This document shows positions 15,157 through 26,248 of a DNA stretch of 64,000 nt, piece by piece. Within the stretch, counting starts at the first letter, position 1; each line of letters starts with the position of its first letter. Made by a program: the position numbers and the translations under genes. The DNA comes from Peribolospora baueri (lineage: Eukaryota > Basidiomycota > Peribolosporomycetes > Peribolosporales > Peribolosporaceae), in assembly GCA_029717555.1 (NCBI GenBank), contig JAMDHS010000098.1:1-64000 (forward strand), written 5' to 3'. Below the pieces are notes generated by a model. That model was not told the DNA's origin. It worked only from the letters and a program-made list of their open reading frames with translations, and ran no database searches.

Positions 15157-16684
15157 ATGGCACCCGTCGCTGTCGACTCCATTCCCGCTTTCTCCGCCGA
15201 CCCGCCGATCCAAGCCAAGCGCTCGGGTAAGGCCCTAGAAGAGGTCGAAGACGCCATCGACGAGGTAAACAAGCTCAAGGGCCAGCTCCAGCCCGAGGCC
15301 GAGACGGGGCACCGCTACGATGACGCCTCCACCTTCGACTCGGACAAGGACAAGACGGGCTTCCGAAACTACTCCGACGCGCTCGACCGCGTCAAGAATT
15401 TCTACGCCACCCAGCACGCCCGACAGACGGTCGAGTTCAACCTCGAGGCGAGGCGCAAGTTTGGCCAGGGCCAGGGCGTGAGGGCGAGGATGTCGGTTTG
15501 GGAGGCCATCGAGAAGCTGTCGGAGCTCCAGGACGATAGCGACCCTGACACCGAGCTGACCCGTGAGTGCGGCCTCGCCCGTCGTCGTGCCTGCCTGCCC
15601 GTGACGCAGTCATCGTATCTGTGTCTTCTGACACCGTCGCTTGGACCGACCTGCAGAGATCGAGCACCTCCTCCAGACGGCCGAAGCGATCCGCAAGGAC
15701 GGAAAGCCGGAGTGGATGCAAGTCGTCGGTCTCGTGCACGACCTCGGAAAGCTGCTCTATTTCGTGAGAGGAACCTTTATTTCGCTGTTTGTCGGCGTGA
15801 GGAACGTCACGTCCTTCTCCTGATATCCTCACACACACACACCACTTCCAGTACGGCGCAGAGGGTCAATGGGATGTGGTCGGCGACACCTTTGTCGTAG
15901 GAGCAAGGCCAGAAGGCACCGTCTACCCGGACACCTTTGATGCCAACCCGGACATGCACCATTCTGTGTACTCTACTAAACTCGGCATGTATGAGGAAGG
16001 GTGCGGCTTGGATAACCTCATGTTGAGCTGGGGGTGCGTTTTTTTTATCATCATGGCAGCTCGCCTTGGCTTCCCTTGCCTTCATCCATCCCCTTTGTCA
16101 AGCTGACATGACCTTTTCTTTTTGTCCCTTTCGACACTCACAGGCACGATGAATACATGTACAACATCTGCAAACAACAGTCGACCCTCCCCAAGCCCGG
16201 CCTGGACATGATCCGCTTTCACAGCTGCTATCCCGTACACCGAGAAGGAGCGTACAAGCACTTTTTGAAGAAGGATGGATCGGACGAGGAGACGATTCGG
16301 GCCGTCCTCGGTGCGTAACTCTAACGCGCTTTTTCTTCATTTCCTTTTTTTTTAACGCAAGTCGAGTCCTTGACACCTTTTTTTTTTTTTCCTTCCCTCC
16401 TGTTTCTCTCCCTCGTCTCCCTCTCCCTCACCACACCCTGCCCATCGTGTTCTTCCAGCCTTCAACCCCTATGACCTCTACAGCAAGTCGGACGACCAAC
16501 CCAAAGTCGAAGAGCTCAAGGTGAGTAACCTCTTCGAAGCCTTATTTTGGCCATGCGCCCTCCGCCGCAATTTGCCATTTCCTTGCTCGTTTTATTTTCT
16601 CACCTTTTTTTTTTGCCTCCTCGCTCTCAGCCGTACTACCAGAGCCTCATTTCCAAGTACTTCCCTGACGTCGTCGAGTGGTGA
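15157..16684 (+). CDS. Myo-inositol oxygenase
   Basis: Di-iron oxygenase that cleaves myo-inositol to D-glucuronate, the first committed step of inositol catabolism. Six exons (15157-15562, 15657-15763, 15852-16033, 16144-16310, 16459-16520, 16631-16684) give 325 residues, close to the usual family length. Iron-ligand blocks are all present: GLVHDLGKL (HD pair), [29 protein letters not shown], and [19 protein letters not shown]. The N-terminal [20 protein letters not shown] and the C-terminal [11 protein letters not shown] match the family. No targeting signal is seen, so it is probably cytosolic. No other inositol-catabolic gene is adjacent. Confidence 0.95.
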
Positions 16685-16897
16685 ACGCTTCTTGTGCGCT
16701 CGAGTCTTTCTTACCCTTTTGCTGTCTATTCCCTCCTGTGTCCTTTTCGCACGTATTCCCCCCCTTTCCCGTCTTGTTTCCGTCAGAACACCTTCCTTTA
16801 CGTGGTATCCGACTAGAGCTGAAATTGAGATGCCTCTTCGCGTCGGCTGAAATGAAATGAATCCGGAGCATCTCGAGCTCGGCATCTGCTGTCACAG

Positions 16898-18394
16898 AAG
16901 CGAGCGGGCGGAAGGCGCCTCGGCTTGGTAGTCTACACATGCCAGACACGTTCCGAAGAGGAGTCGTCGTCTCGACCAACACCTCGTTCTTGCCATCAAC
17001 GAGGTAGTTGCCGACGTTCAAGACCGGATGTGTAAGGTCGATAGGCAGTACGTGTGAGTTGAGCCATGCACGGGCTGTGTGGAAGATCGGACCGAGGTCG
17101 AGATATGCGCCGACGTTCTTCGTCTTCGTCCAGTGGAAAGCCGTACTCTGCGCGGTGCGGCAAAGTCAGAAGGTGATCGATGGTGATGGTCGTTGCTGAC
17201 TTTGAGGAACACTGACATAATTGCCGATCCCAGATACGTTCTCGAGACCGGGTCTAAACGAGAAAGAGTGGTCGACCTAATCAGCCTCCCGAAAGCGTGG
17301 GGCGTGCATTTGAAGAGGATTGCAGGCATCGATACCGAGCTCAAGGAATTTTCACTCTTGAGACAGCGTGCCTGCGACAACGGCAACAAGCTTTTTGTCG
17401 GTGATGTTGGCCAGCACATTGCCCGTATACGGCGTCAGCGTCGGGCAGGGGAGTGGTCCGGAAAAGGGCTGGAAAGAAGAGAGAAGGATGGAAATGGGCG
17501 GTATGTAGGTGCCGTCCTCACGCGAATGTCCAGGCGCAAGTAGACCTTACCTCTCCAGGAGAGAGGGCTTTGGTACCCCAGACAACCTCTGTCAATAGTC
17601 CTGGCTTGTCAGAATCCTCGACGGGAATGCCGGCCCCTGAAAGATAGACATTACGGTAAGAGACAAGTATGCCACCCAAGGGCCGGCAATGGCTATCTCA
17701 CCTTGATTGGGACCCCTGAAGCGAAAGAGTCCATCAAAGCAGACGTCGGTTTTGAGTCAGCATCGTGGCTAACGATGTGACTGGAATTAGAAAAGTGCTT
17801 TAGCGTTAGACGTTTTTACAATGTCATATCCATCCGAAGGCCAAAGTCCTGAGCAGCCTTGGCGTATGTGTGAAAAGACCTCCCAGAACCGGGAAGAGCC
17901 GTATCCGTAAAGAGAAGGATCATCGACGGGCTGAGCGCCGTAAGACTGGTAGCTGAGAAGCTCGAAACCGCCGGCACCTGCTTCAGCGAGGTGTTGGACG
18001 TCTGCGCGGACGACGGAAAGGTCGACGTTAGCATCGGATAGCCAATATCTCCATTTCGGCCTGGCGGCAAAAGAGAAGTGAGACAAGGGAAGCCCTCGGT
18101 GGCGTACGGAGCCTGTCCGCCAAGCCCACACACCTGACGTTCCTGCTAGGGTTTGCGAAGGTGCCTAGATCCCATTTGGGCGAGGAGGGGGTACTGTTTG
18201 GAGCATTGGCGGACGCGCGCCTCACCGGCCTGGCAATGGCTGAGATGGTGTTGAGAGCCAGGGTAACGACGACCGCAGAAAGAAGCTGAAGTAAAGCAGA
18301 TGGGCGTGTCAAGTGGAGCCAATAACCGAAGGCCAACTTGACATTCCGTCGTCGACCACCTACTCACTCACTCACTCACCTCTCGGCATAGCAT
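16898..18394 (-). pseudogene. Decayed secreted glycoside hydrolase (GH106/rhamnosidase-like)
   Basis: Remnant of a large secreted glycoside hydrolase resembling fungal GH106-type alpha-L-rhamnosidase-like enzymes. A likely signal peptide starts at 18394 (MLCRE spliced to LLSAVVVTLALNTISA). Then come PKWDLGTFANPSRNVR, PKWRYWLSDANVD, AEAGAGGFELL and FGLRMDMTL. A 14-nt exon (17715-17702) supplies GPNQG, followed by AGIPVEDSDKPG. Exon 3 (18060-17820) has one base too many; the frame breaks near FWEVF at an A4 run around 17873-17876. After about residue 190 the middle of the family, several hundred residues with the catalytic part, is absent. Typical C-terminal pieces follow: PGLENVSGIGNY (ending 17217), then from 17147 VGAYLDLGPIFHTARAWLN and LVDGKNEVLVETTTPL. 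The 3' limit is approximate. Family assignment is from memory of motifs. Confidence 0.6.
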
Positions 18395-19486
18395 CGTTGA
18401 TGACTGCGAGAGCGAGCTGAGAAGGCACGGACCTGGTGACGGATCAATATATTGGTCACGGCCAATGACGGTCTTTCTTTCTTTCTCCTACACCTTATAA
18501 GCATAGGTGGAATGTCGCTGGCGGGCAACGAACCATGCTGATCTGTTCCGGATCGCAAATCTCAAGATCCGGCGCCTGTTTGCGATCAGACCAGGTGAGC
18601 CGCCGGCAAGGATGGAAGGAAGTGGAAGGGGAGTGTCGGCGCGTCGGACCGGATGGGCTGCGAGAGAGAGATGGCCGTGTGGGGCTCCACCCAAAAGTCG
18701 GTCTGTTCGGCGGTCGTGTACATCGCGCTTCCGCCCTTGACGTCTTCGTGCGGCCGCGATAGCTCAACAATGGCCGAAGCGAGCAGGCGAGCGTCGACGG
18801 GCCCCACTGACGGGGACAAGAGGTAAGGCAAGCTCAGCTGATGTCGTCCGCGATCGTTGCCCCGCGTTCTCCGGGACTCATAGCTCGCACATCGCGACGC
18901 TGCTCGGTGCCGGCTTCCCCTCAGCACGCTCCTCTTATCATAGACTCGCGGCTATGAACAACGGGCGAGTACGTTCCGCGCCAAGCCCAGTCGAGTGATG
19001 TAAGAGGTGACCGCAGACCGGGTGTCACGGGTCCGTATGCTGGCCGTCGTCGACTGGCGCCCACCGGAGACGATGCTCCATCTCCATCTCCCTCCGGGCC
19101 GGGACCCGTCACCATGGCCAGCAGCGATCGGCAATCAGCCAGGCTCCGCTCGCGTAGCGTGGTCCCTCGCCTACAGGTCAGCCATCACCAGGTGGAGGGA
19201 GGTTCAATACTTCATTTGCAAGCTCTCGTGAAACGAGGTTGCATGGCGTCATCATCCATCACCTTACTTATGCTTGCTACTTGCCTCCCGTCGAAGAGTG
19301 CAAAACGTCGATTTCTAGTAGAAGTTTTCGGATCACTAAACGTAATGTTGTCACATGATGGTCTAACTTGCGAGTTGTACGAGGATATACCGAAGGCGGG
19401 AAGAGAAAAAGCCTACCAACGAGACAATGTCCGCCCTGCCATAGTCGAGCCGCAGAGAAAGAGATGCACTGTAATCATCCGCTCGA
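18395..19486. other. Intergenic; possible exon remnant on minus strand
   Basis: About 1.1 kb upstream of the decayed hydrolase. A minus-strand frame at 18586-18927 encodes a protein-like stretch including MYTTAEQTDFWVEPHTAISL, but I recognise no family and cannot join it to anything. It may be a fragment of another lost gene or chance. Nothing else is supported. Confidence 0.3.
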
Positions 19487-22400
19487 TTAGCCACCTCCAC
19501 CAGGGAGGACTGGTGAGCGAAACACGTTGTGTGAAAGGGAACGAGCGGATGGTCAGCGCCGGGGGAGGTGAACAGGATGTGAACGGGACACGTCTGGCCC
19601 CCTCCACAAACTCACATTGAGTCACGATGACGAATGCGTTAACTACGCAAGTCAGGGCAAAGATGGACCAGGCGAGCAACGAGATGGGCCATGGGGAGGC
19701 GAAGTAGACCCACCGTCCCCGGCCTTGTTCTCCTTCTCCCGAGGCCTCCTCCTGCGTTGGAGGGGTCGCCGCCTCTCTTTCGGCGGGTTCCGGGGGCACA
19801 GGCGTAGGTGAGTGCGCAAGGTCCTCTGGGGGCGTGATGATGGCCGTCGCCGATGCCGGTGTTGGCGATGTGGACTGAGAGGGCGAGAGAACATCGGATG
19901 TGCAAGGTGCCGAGACGGGTGCCGATGCGCAGCGCGAGACGGGTGGCATGACAGCGACGGGGCCAGTCGACGACGAGGAGGCCACAAAGGCAAGCTGAGT
20001 ACCCTCCATCTCGTTCTCACCGCCAACGGACGCCTTCGACCTTGACTTCTCAGACTCGAATTTACCGGCCTCTGGCGATTGCGGGTCCCACACTTTCATG
20101 ATGGCCTTCCTCCCCGTGATATAGCACAGTGGCCCGACTACGAAAGGAAGCGCCATGGAGAGGCAGACCTGGCTGGCGACGAGCATCTCGTCAAGGCCTT
20201 TGCGCCCTACGGCAACGGCGACGACGAGGGCTGGGATAATGACCAGCAGGCGGGTGAAGAGGCGGCGGAGGAAGGGAGAGGTGCGCCATCTCTGCTCGAA
20301 GAAGGCAACGGCCGGACGTCGGACGACAGCTGCGTCACTAACCAAGGTAAGAGGAAAAGGGAATGGGAGAGAAACCAGAGCCAGACACGATCACTCACGA
20401 TGTAGCCTTCGCTCACGAGCTGTCCAGCGAGCGTCGCGGTGATACTGGCAGACTGGCCGCATGCGAGCAACCCGAGGGCGAACAGCAGCGCTGCTCCTAC
20501 GAAAGCATATGCGCAGGGGCGCTATCAGCACATGTCACTCTGAAGCCGTGCACGACGAGAGAAGAGAAGAGAAATCACTGACCTGAGCCGAGATAAGACC
20601 CGATGAGCTGATGCGCCTCGAACAAATCGGCCGTACCCCTTGCCTCCTCAGGACCGTAATAGAAGGCGGCGCTGGCGACGATCAAGATGGCAGAGTTGAT
20701 AGTGATGGCGAAGAGAAACAGACTAGCGGCGATGTCGAACGACGCGTACGGCAGGTGGCTGCGCACGAAGGAAATGTCCACGCCAGCGTTCGATCGATTG
20801 TCGTCGTTATCTTGGCTGACGGAAGGGTCAACGTGAGCGCCGGGGGTGACTACTGCTGGTGAAGAGACGGAGCGGGTTAGGCACACCGGCGGGAGCGGAC
20901 GCTCGGGAGCGGCAGTCGTTGCAAGGGTCTCCGCCTCGCCCTCCACGGTCGCTAAACCAAGACCGGTCTCTACGTCATCCTTGTCCCTGCCAGATGCCGT
21001 CATCTTGTGCTTTGAACCATAGCCCCGGGAGGATTCCATGTCATCAGTCGCCGACGCCCGTCGACACCCCAGCATCGAGAGAAAAGGAAACCACTTCGCA
21101 AGGCGCGCCTTCCAAAGTGAGCGGTGAGGAGTACCATCGGTGTAGGACTCTAGAGCGCCAGTTACATTTGCCACGGTTCGCTCCGGGTCCGACAGGCGGT
21201 TGAGGGTGCCAAAGTGTGACCCGAGCACGATGCCACTGAAAGGACGTACGCCAGCATGTGATCAGCTCGCCCAAGCAAGCAAGCGACAAGGAGAGGGAGG
21301 CTCGTGGAAGTAACCTGCAGGGGCACACACTCACTGAGGCATGACGGTCGCGCCCAATATTCCGGTCGAGAGATACAACGCCTGGCTTCCGACGACGGTC
21401 TGAGAGGGCAAGAAGCCATCGAACGTGTCCCCCCAGTTCGGCTCCACCTTGACGAGGAGCACGACAAAGACGCCGAGAACAGAGAGGACGAGGAAAGCGA
21501 TGAAGATCTCGAAGGAACGGAGGGCGAGCTGTCCGGTTTCGGGACGATAGGCGAAGAGAATGATAAAGACGTCCAGAGACGTCACAAGGACGCCGGCCCA
21601 GAGAGGCATGGCCGGGATGAGAAGGTTGAAGGCGATCGCTGAGCCTAGGACCTCTGCAAGGTCGGTTGCTACGACGGCGAACTCAGTGACGACGTACTGC
21701 GTGGTCATCAAGCCCCAATTAAGTCGCAGCCACTCCGTCAGAGAACCGGGTCGCAAGGGAAGACAGCGTACGAAGAACGGGGAGAGAGAGACTCACCAAC
21801 GGCCAGAGAACGCCATAGCGCCAGAAACGCCTGTTCTTGGGCCGATCGTAGAAGAGGCGGCGAGTATGCTGGGCGATGTCTTGTCGTTCCGACGGGTTCG
21901 AAAATGGAGGAGCGCTCATATCAGCGCACAAGGCCGCCCTCAAGACTCGAGGACCGCCTTTCGCATCCATCCGGGGCACTTACCTAGCCCGGTGACGCAG
22001 CCTAAACGGCAAGCGAGAGTCTGCAGCACGATGGCGAACAAGCCAGCGAGGAGGACGACGAAGAGGAGCTTGTAGCCGTACGTGGAACCGGCTTGAACGT
22101 CCTGCACATGTCAGAAGGCCGAACCAGGACGACAGAAAGAAGCCGAGGTGAGAACGACGGATAAAAAGCTGGACCGAAACGACGAAAAAGAGAGAAAGTG
22201 TGTACGCACCGTGACCCAATTACCAGGGTCCTCGTAGGCGATCCTGTGTGTGGGCGACGAAAAGGAGCACGGCGACACAAGCGATGGGAAAAAGTGCGCG
22301 GTCGGAAACAGTTCGTCGTCCGAGCGAGAGGCCGTGACGAAACCACGGGACATGCCGCGCACTCACGAAGCCATCAGGCCCGGGCCAGTGAACTTGGCTT

Positions 22401-22806
22401 GTAGCACCACAACGCGCTTGACCTTGGCGAGGACGCCCTTAAAAGCGTTCAGTACGCCTCCCGACGAGGCGCCCTTATCGCCATCGCCGGGATCGGCAGT
22501 GCCGGGGCCGGCCTGTAGTCGCCTCCGAGGCGCGACAACATCTCCATCCCTCCCTTGGCCGCCGCCGCCTCCCCACTTCCCGTCAGTTCCCCCACCACCG
22601 CCTTCATCTTTCAAGCGCACCTTGCTCAGCGGACCATCCCCAGATCTCCCGAGTTCATCCAGGGCAAAGTCCTCGCCGATGTACGCAGCATGGCCGCGCT
22701 CGTGTCGGAGCCCGTGTGCGAAGATGGGCGACGGCGACTCGTGCGGCCGTCGGAAGAGCGCGCAGCGTCGCGGGGAGGCGGTCGAGTTGGGTGCGGGACA
22801 GTTCAT
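19487..22806 (-). CDS. NRAMP-family divalent metal transporter
   Basis: Proton-coupled Mn/Fe-type transporter of the NRAMP/Smf family. Exon 1 (22806-22367) ends with FTGPGLMAS; exon 2 (22243-22210) gives IAYEDPGNWVT, carrying the DPGN metal-binding motif of TM1. Later exons give LAQHTRRLFYDRP, VVTEFAVVATDLAEVLGSAI, GATVMP joined to HGIVLGSHFGTLNRL (the MPH motif of TM6), SIFALTCVVNAFVIV and LACGQSASITATLAGQLV. A hydrophilic loop of roughly 140 residues follows TM6 and a second, of more than 100 residues, precedes the last helix; both are longer than in yeast Smf proteins. The N-terminal 140 residues are hydrophilic and Gly-rich. I took a final intron (donor after VTQ near 19616) giving a stop at 19487; if that intron is retained the frame runs to 19413. 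Confidence 0.9.
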
Positions 22807-23889
22807 GCCTGGCGTGCGAGTGCGAGCGCCAGGACGAAAAGGTGCGTTCCGTCGTCACGGGTCTTTCTCGTCGAACCTTTCGTCGGCTTGCTCGAGGTGG
22901 CCGTGCGTTGAACGGAGGGAGTGTCAGTGTGTAGTCAACCGTGCGACGAGGACGCTCGTCTTTGTGCTCCCGAGAAGCGAAAAGCAGCTTCGTCTACGTA
23001 TCCAGGGGAGTGAGGGCAGGAGGGGAATGGAGGGGGAAATGGGAGGATGGCAACGAGGGCTGAGCGAAATGCGGAGAGGAGACAGGAATTGCGATTTGTT
23101 GGTCTCCACAAGACAGCTGCTGCCATGGCGAGCCATAAATCTGATCATGTCTAACTCTTAACGATCACCCATCTCGTCTTTCGTCCCATTTCCGCATTCA
23201 ACGCATCCAAAGACAAAGAGGGCGTCGTCGGCGCGTTTCGGGAGGCGTCCGCGGGCGAGATCGGAAGCCGGAGCCAGATGTATATTCTCAGTCCAACCCG
23301 ATCACTGTCATTCCAGGTGAAGGAGAGGGCCAACATGAGAAAGAAAGCGTCTGCAATATACATGAGAGGCAGGTAGGGACGGAGAAGAAGAAGAAGAAGA
23401 AGAAGGAGAAAAGAAGGCGCGCGCAGAGACAAACAGGATGGACGCGGGGACAGATAGACGTGGGCGAGCACGGCGAAGACCGACTGGCCGGGCAGTGTTC
23501 TCGAAGATGACGACGATGCGATCCTCGATGAAGGACGCCAGCGGAAACCTCCCACTCGCCGCCGCTCAATTCCCTGCAAGTCCGGGCTCCGAGCCAGCCA
23601 GCCCTCGACAGGGCACATCGCCCTGGCCATGCGCACACCACACAGGGCACACCACGTCCGATCGGCACATAGTTGCAGCGCCATCCCGGGCCATGGCGAC
23701 ATCCCGCAATCCTTTCAGTCTGCGCACAGCCAATCTGGCGAGAGAAGACGGAAAGAGGAGGGAGGGGACGGAGAGAGGAAGAAAAAGAAAAAGAAAGGGG
23801 GATACAACTCCGGCTGCTAGTGTATATCGACGATCTCACAAACCCCCAAACACCACAGCACCATTAGGCATTGCGCAGGCCACCGGAGT
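22807..23889. other. Intergenic; possible unrecognised small membrane protein on minus strand
   Basis: Same-strand gap between the Rab gene and the NRAMP gene. Minus-strand frames at 23151-23560 hold protein-like pieces: FPLASFIEDRIVVIFENTAR in one frame, and YIADAFFLMLALSFTWNDSD followed by RVGLRIYIWLRLP in another, ending at a stop near 23151. They could be exons of a short membrane protein, but I could not find convincing splice joins or a start, and I recognise no family. A polypurine GAA tract at 23385-23410 lies between them. The remainder is promoter and 3' UTR. Confidence 0.3.
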
Positions 23890-25418
23890 TCAACAACATC
23901 CGCCCTTCTTCTGAGCGCCTCCGTCGTCATCCGTGACCTGAATGGTATCGCCGGCAGGGGGCTTGATCGGGTCGTGAGACGACTCAAGGGCCTTGTTCGA
24001 GACGATCCGGTAGATCTCTGCAATCGGGCGTGGACCAATTGAAGCATTAGGCGGCGACAGAGAAGAAGCGACAGAGAAGAAAGAGTCAGAGGGATTGGGC
24101 GAGCAGTGTAGGTCATCACCCCGTCATCTTTTTAACATCCACCGAGCGCAGCGCAGCCCGGCAAGGCAAATCTAGAATGGAGGAATCCGCGGCACACGCA
24201 CCAGTGAGGATGTTCTGGAAGGCCTGCTCGACGTTGGATGCATCCAGCGCGGACGTCTCGATGAAGGACAGGCCGTTCTCAGCTGCAGTGGGCGGCGGAA
24301 AAGATGAACGGAACAGGCGGATAATTATTGGTCAGCCGAGATCGAACGTCCTCCTCATGGGGCCTTCATCGTACACCGATACGATTGATGTGCTCATTGA
24401 AAGACGGACACCGGCGCCGCAGCTCACCGGCAAAAGCTTTGGCCTCGTCGGTAGGGATAGCCCTGAGATGCCTCAGATCGGACTTGTTGCCAACGAGCAT
24501 GATGACAATGTTCGAGTCTGCATGGTCGCGGAGCTCCTTAAGCCAGCGGGTCACGTTGACATACGTGGGGTGCTTGGTGATGTCGTATACAAGGAGCGCG
24601 CCGACGGCGCCGCGGTAGTAGCTGGCAGCGGAGGTGAAATGGACAGAGGAAGAGTTAGGAGGTTGGTCCAATAAAACGGAAAGACTTGTTCGGCATCCGA
24701 ATTGCGAAGGAATGTCGTATCACTTACGCCGCAGTAATGGCACGGTAGCGCTCCTGACCAGCTGTAGGAAAGGGGTAACGCGCGGACCAAGGTCAGGATG
24801 CAATGACATGGACCCCGTCCGAGACCGCCAACGAGTCGTCCCGGATGGCCGGTAGCACTCACCAGTGTCCCAAATCTGTGCCTTAACCGTCTTTCCATCG
24901 ACGGAAATGCTCCTGGTAGCGAACTCAACGCCGATGGTCGATTTGGAGTCCAGGCTGAACTCGTTGCGCGTGAACCGCGAAAGCACTGGGCAGCGGCGTA
25001 ACGACAAAAACGGGAAAAGCTGGTCAGATGAAAGCCTTGGGATGGTAGCACAATGGAAGAACCTAAAGGTCTTGAGACGACGAGGACGTTCGCTCACGGT
25101 TGCTATGCGGCGAGGAAAGGGGGACGGTGGTTCAGTGATGGACGACAACTACAGCAGTCGGCCACAACATGTAAAACAGGGAGGGATGCTCACGACTTTC
25201 CGACGCCGGAATCACCAATCAGCACCACCTGTCGCCATATCAGTGCCAGTCGAGGTCATGACAGAAAAAGTCAGCAAACATTCCACCTGATCCGCCCGGG
25301 CCCTCGTAGGCTGGCCCGACAGCCCAAACTATCAACATCAAGCGCGAAGCGAGCGGCGATAAGCAAATGCAGAGAGACGAACCTTGAAGAGATAATCGTA
25401 TGTTGAGTCTCCGGCCAT
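23890..25418 (-). CDS. Rab11/Ypt31-type small GTPase
   Basis: Rab GTPase of the Rab11/Ypt3/Ypt31-32 group, acting in exit from trans-Golgi and recycling endosomes. Eight exons (25418-25383, 25228-25194, 25102-25098, 24985-24863, 24761-24728, 24621-24428, 24282-24202, 24017-23890) sum to 636 nt, 211 residues. P-loop GDSGVGKS is at residues 17-24. Then [11 protein letters not shown], the effector region [12 protein letters not shown], switch [14 protein letters not shown], guanine-specificity NKSD and ETSAL, and a C-terminal GGCC double-cysteine prenylation motif. [12 protein letters not shown] and the switch region fit Rab11 better than Rab8 or Rab1. The third exon is only 5 nt (CAACC): without it the frame fails, with it SNLLSRF is restored. 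All junctions use GT-AG. Confidence 0.95.
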
Positions 25419-26248
25419 CTTGGTTGGAAGACTTGACTCGAACTAGACTAGGTTGCGTACGTAGGTGATGCGGCTCGCACAAACTCGGGTAACAAGAGCG
25501 TATCCTCGCGTCTTTTATTTGCACCTTGTCTTGTCTCGCTCGTCCTGGGCCGGTCTGGAGACTAGTGAAGGGGTGGATGGTGAGTAGGTGTGGTGGTCTG
25601 ACGTCCGGCTGGCGGACTCCGCACGCACCCAACGACGCTTGCCGCGGCGTAACCCACGTGGCGCCCGTCTGTGCTCACGAGCCGCAGTGAGAACTTGAGG
25701 GTGCCGCAGCTGCTTGGTCTCGCAGGGGAGGGTAAGCAAGCGATGGCAGCTTGCTCTCCATGGCCAGCGCCCAGTGGACGTCCGCACCCAGTCTGGAAGG
25801 CCAGCAGAGAGTGGCGCCTGGGTTCCGCTTGCTCTGGGTTCTCTATCCCGTTGGCACCATCTTGCGTTAGCTATCCGAACGCCAAGGCGGCGATATAGCA
25901 ATTGTGTAGATCGGTGTGCGAACTGGGAGCGAGTGCCGACGACGTGAACGGAACGGAACGTTTCACATGATAACCAGCGAGGAACATGCTTTTTTGATTG
26001 CTGCTTTGTCCGTCGTCGTGTTTACATAGTTGCTTGCTACATTTCGTAATCCAGCTCGACGTCGGACAGCCGTCCGAACTCGCATCGCTTCTTCGCCCTC
26101 TTCCGCTCGACCCTCCTCGAGCTCGACGTGGACGATCGCCGATCGCCTCCGCGCTATATATAGCTGGACCGACGTCGCCGAAGCCACGATCGCTACCGTC
26201 CATTCTGTTCTCCCCTACATTGGCGACTCGCAGAGTGAGCTAGCTAGC
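25419..26248. other. Divergent promoter region
   Basis: Shared upstream region of the Rab gene (-) and the unrecognised gene at 26249 (+). The right side has a TATA-like octamer at 26155-26162. No gene is apparent. Confidence 0.6.
26155..26162 (+). promoter_or_regulatory. TATA-like box
   Basis: TATATATA in otherwise GC-rich sequence, about 90 bp upstream of the chosen ATG at 26249. Position and contrast in base composition suggest a core promoter element. Confidence 0.5.

Noticed and set aside
19413-19486. Longer C-terminus of the NRAMP protein
   Set aside because: It requires ignoring a strong GTGAGT donor after VTQ; the spliced form ends sooner at 19487. I kept it as an alternative only.
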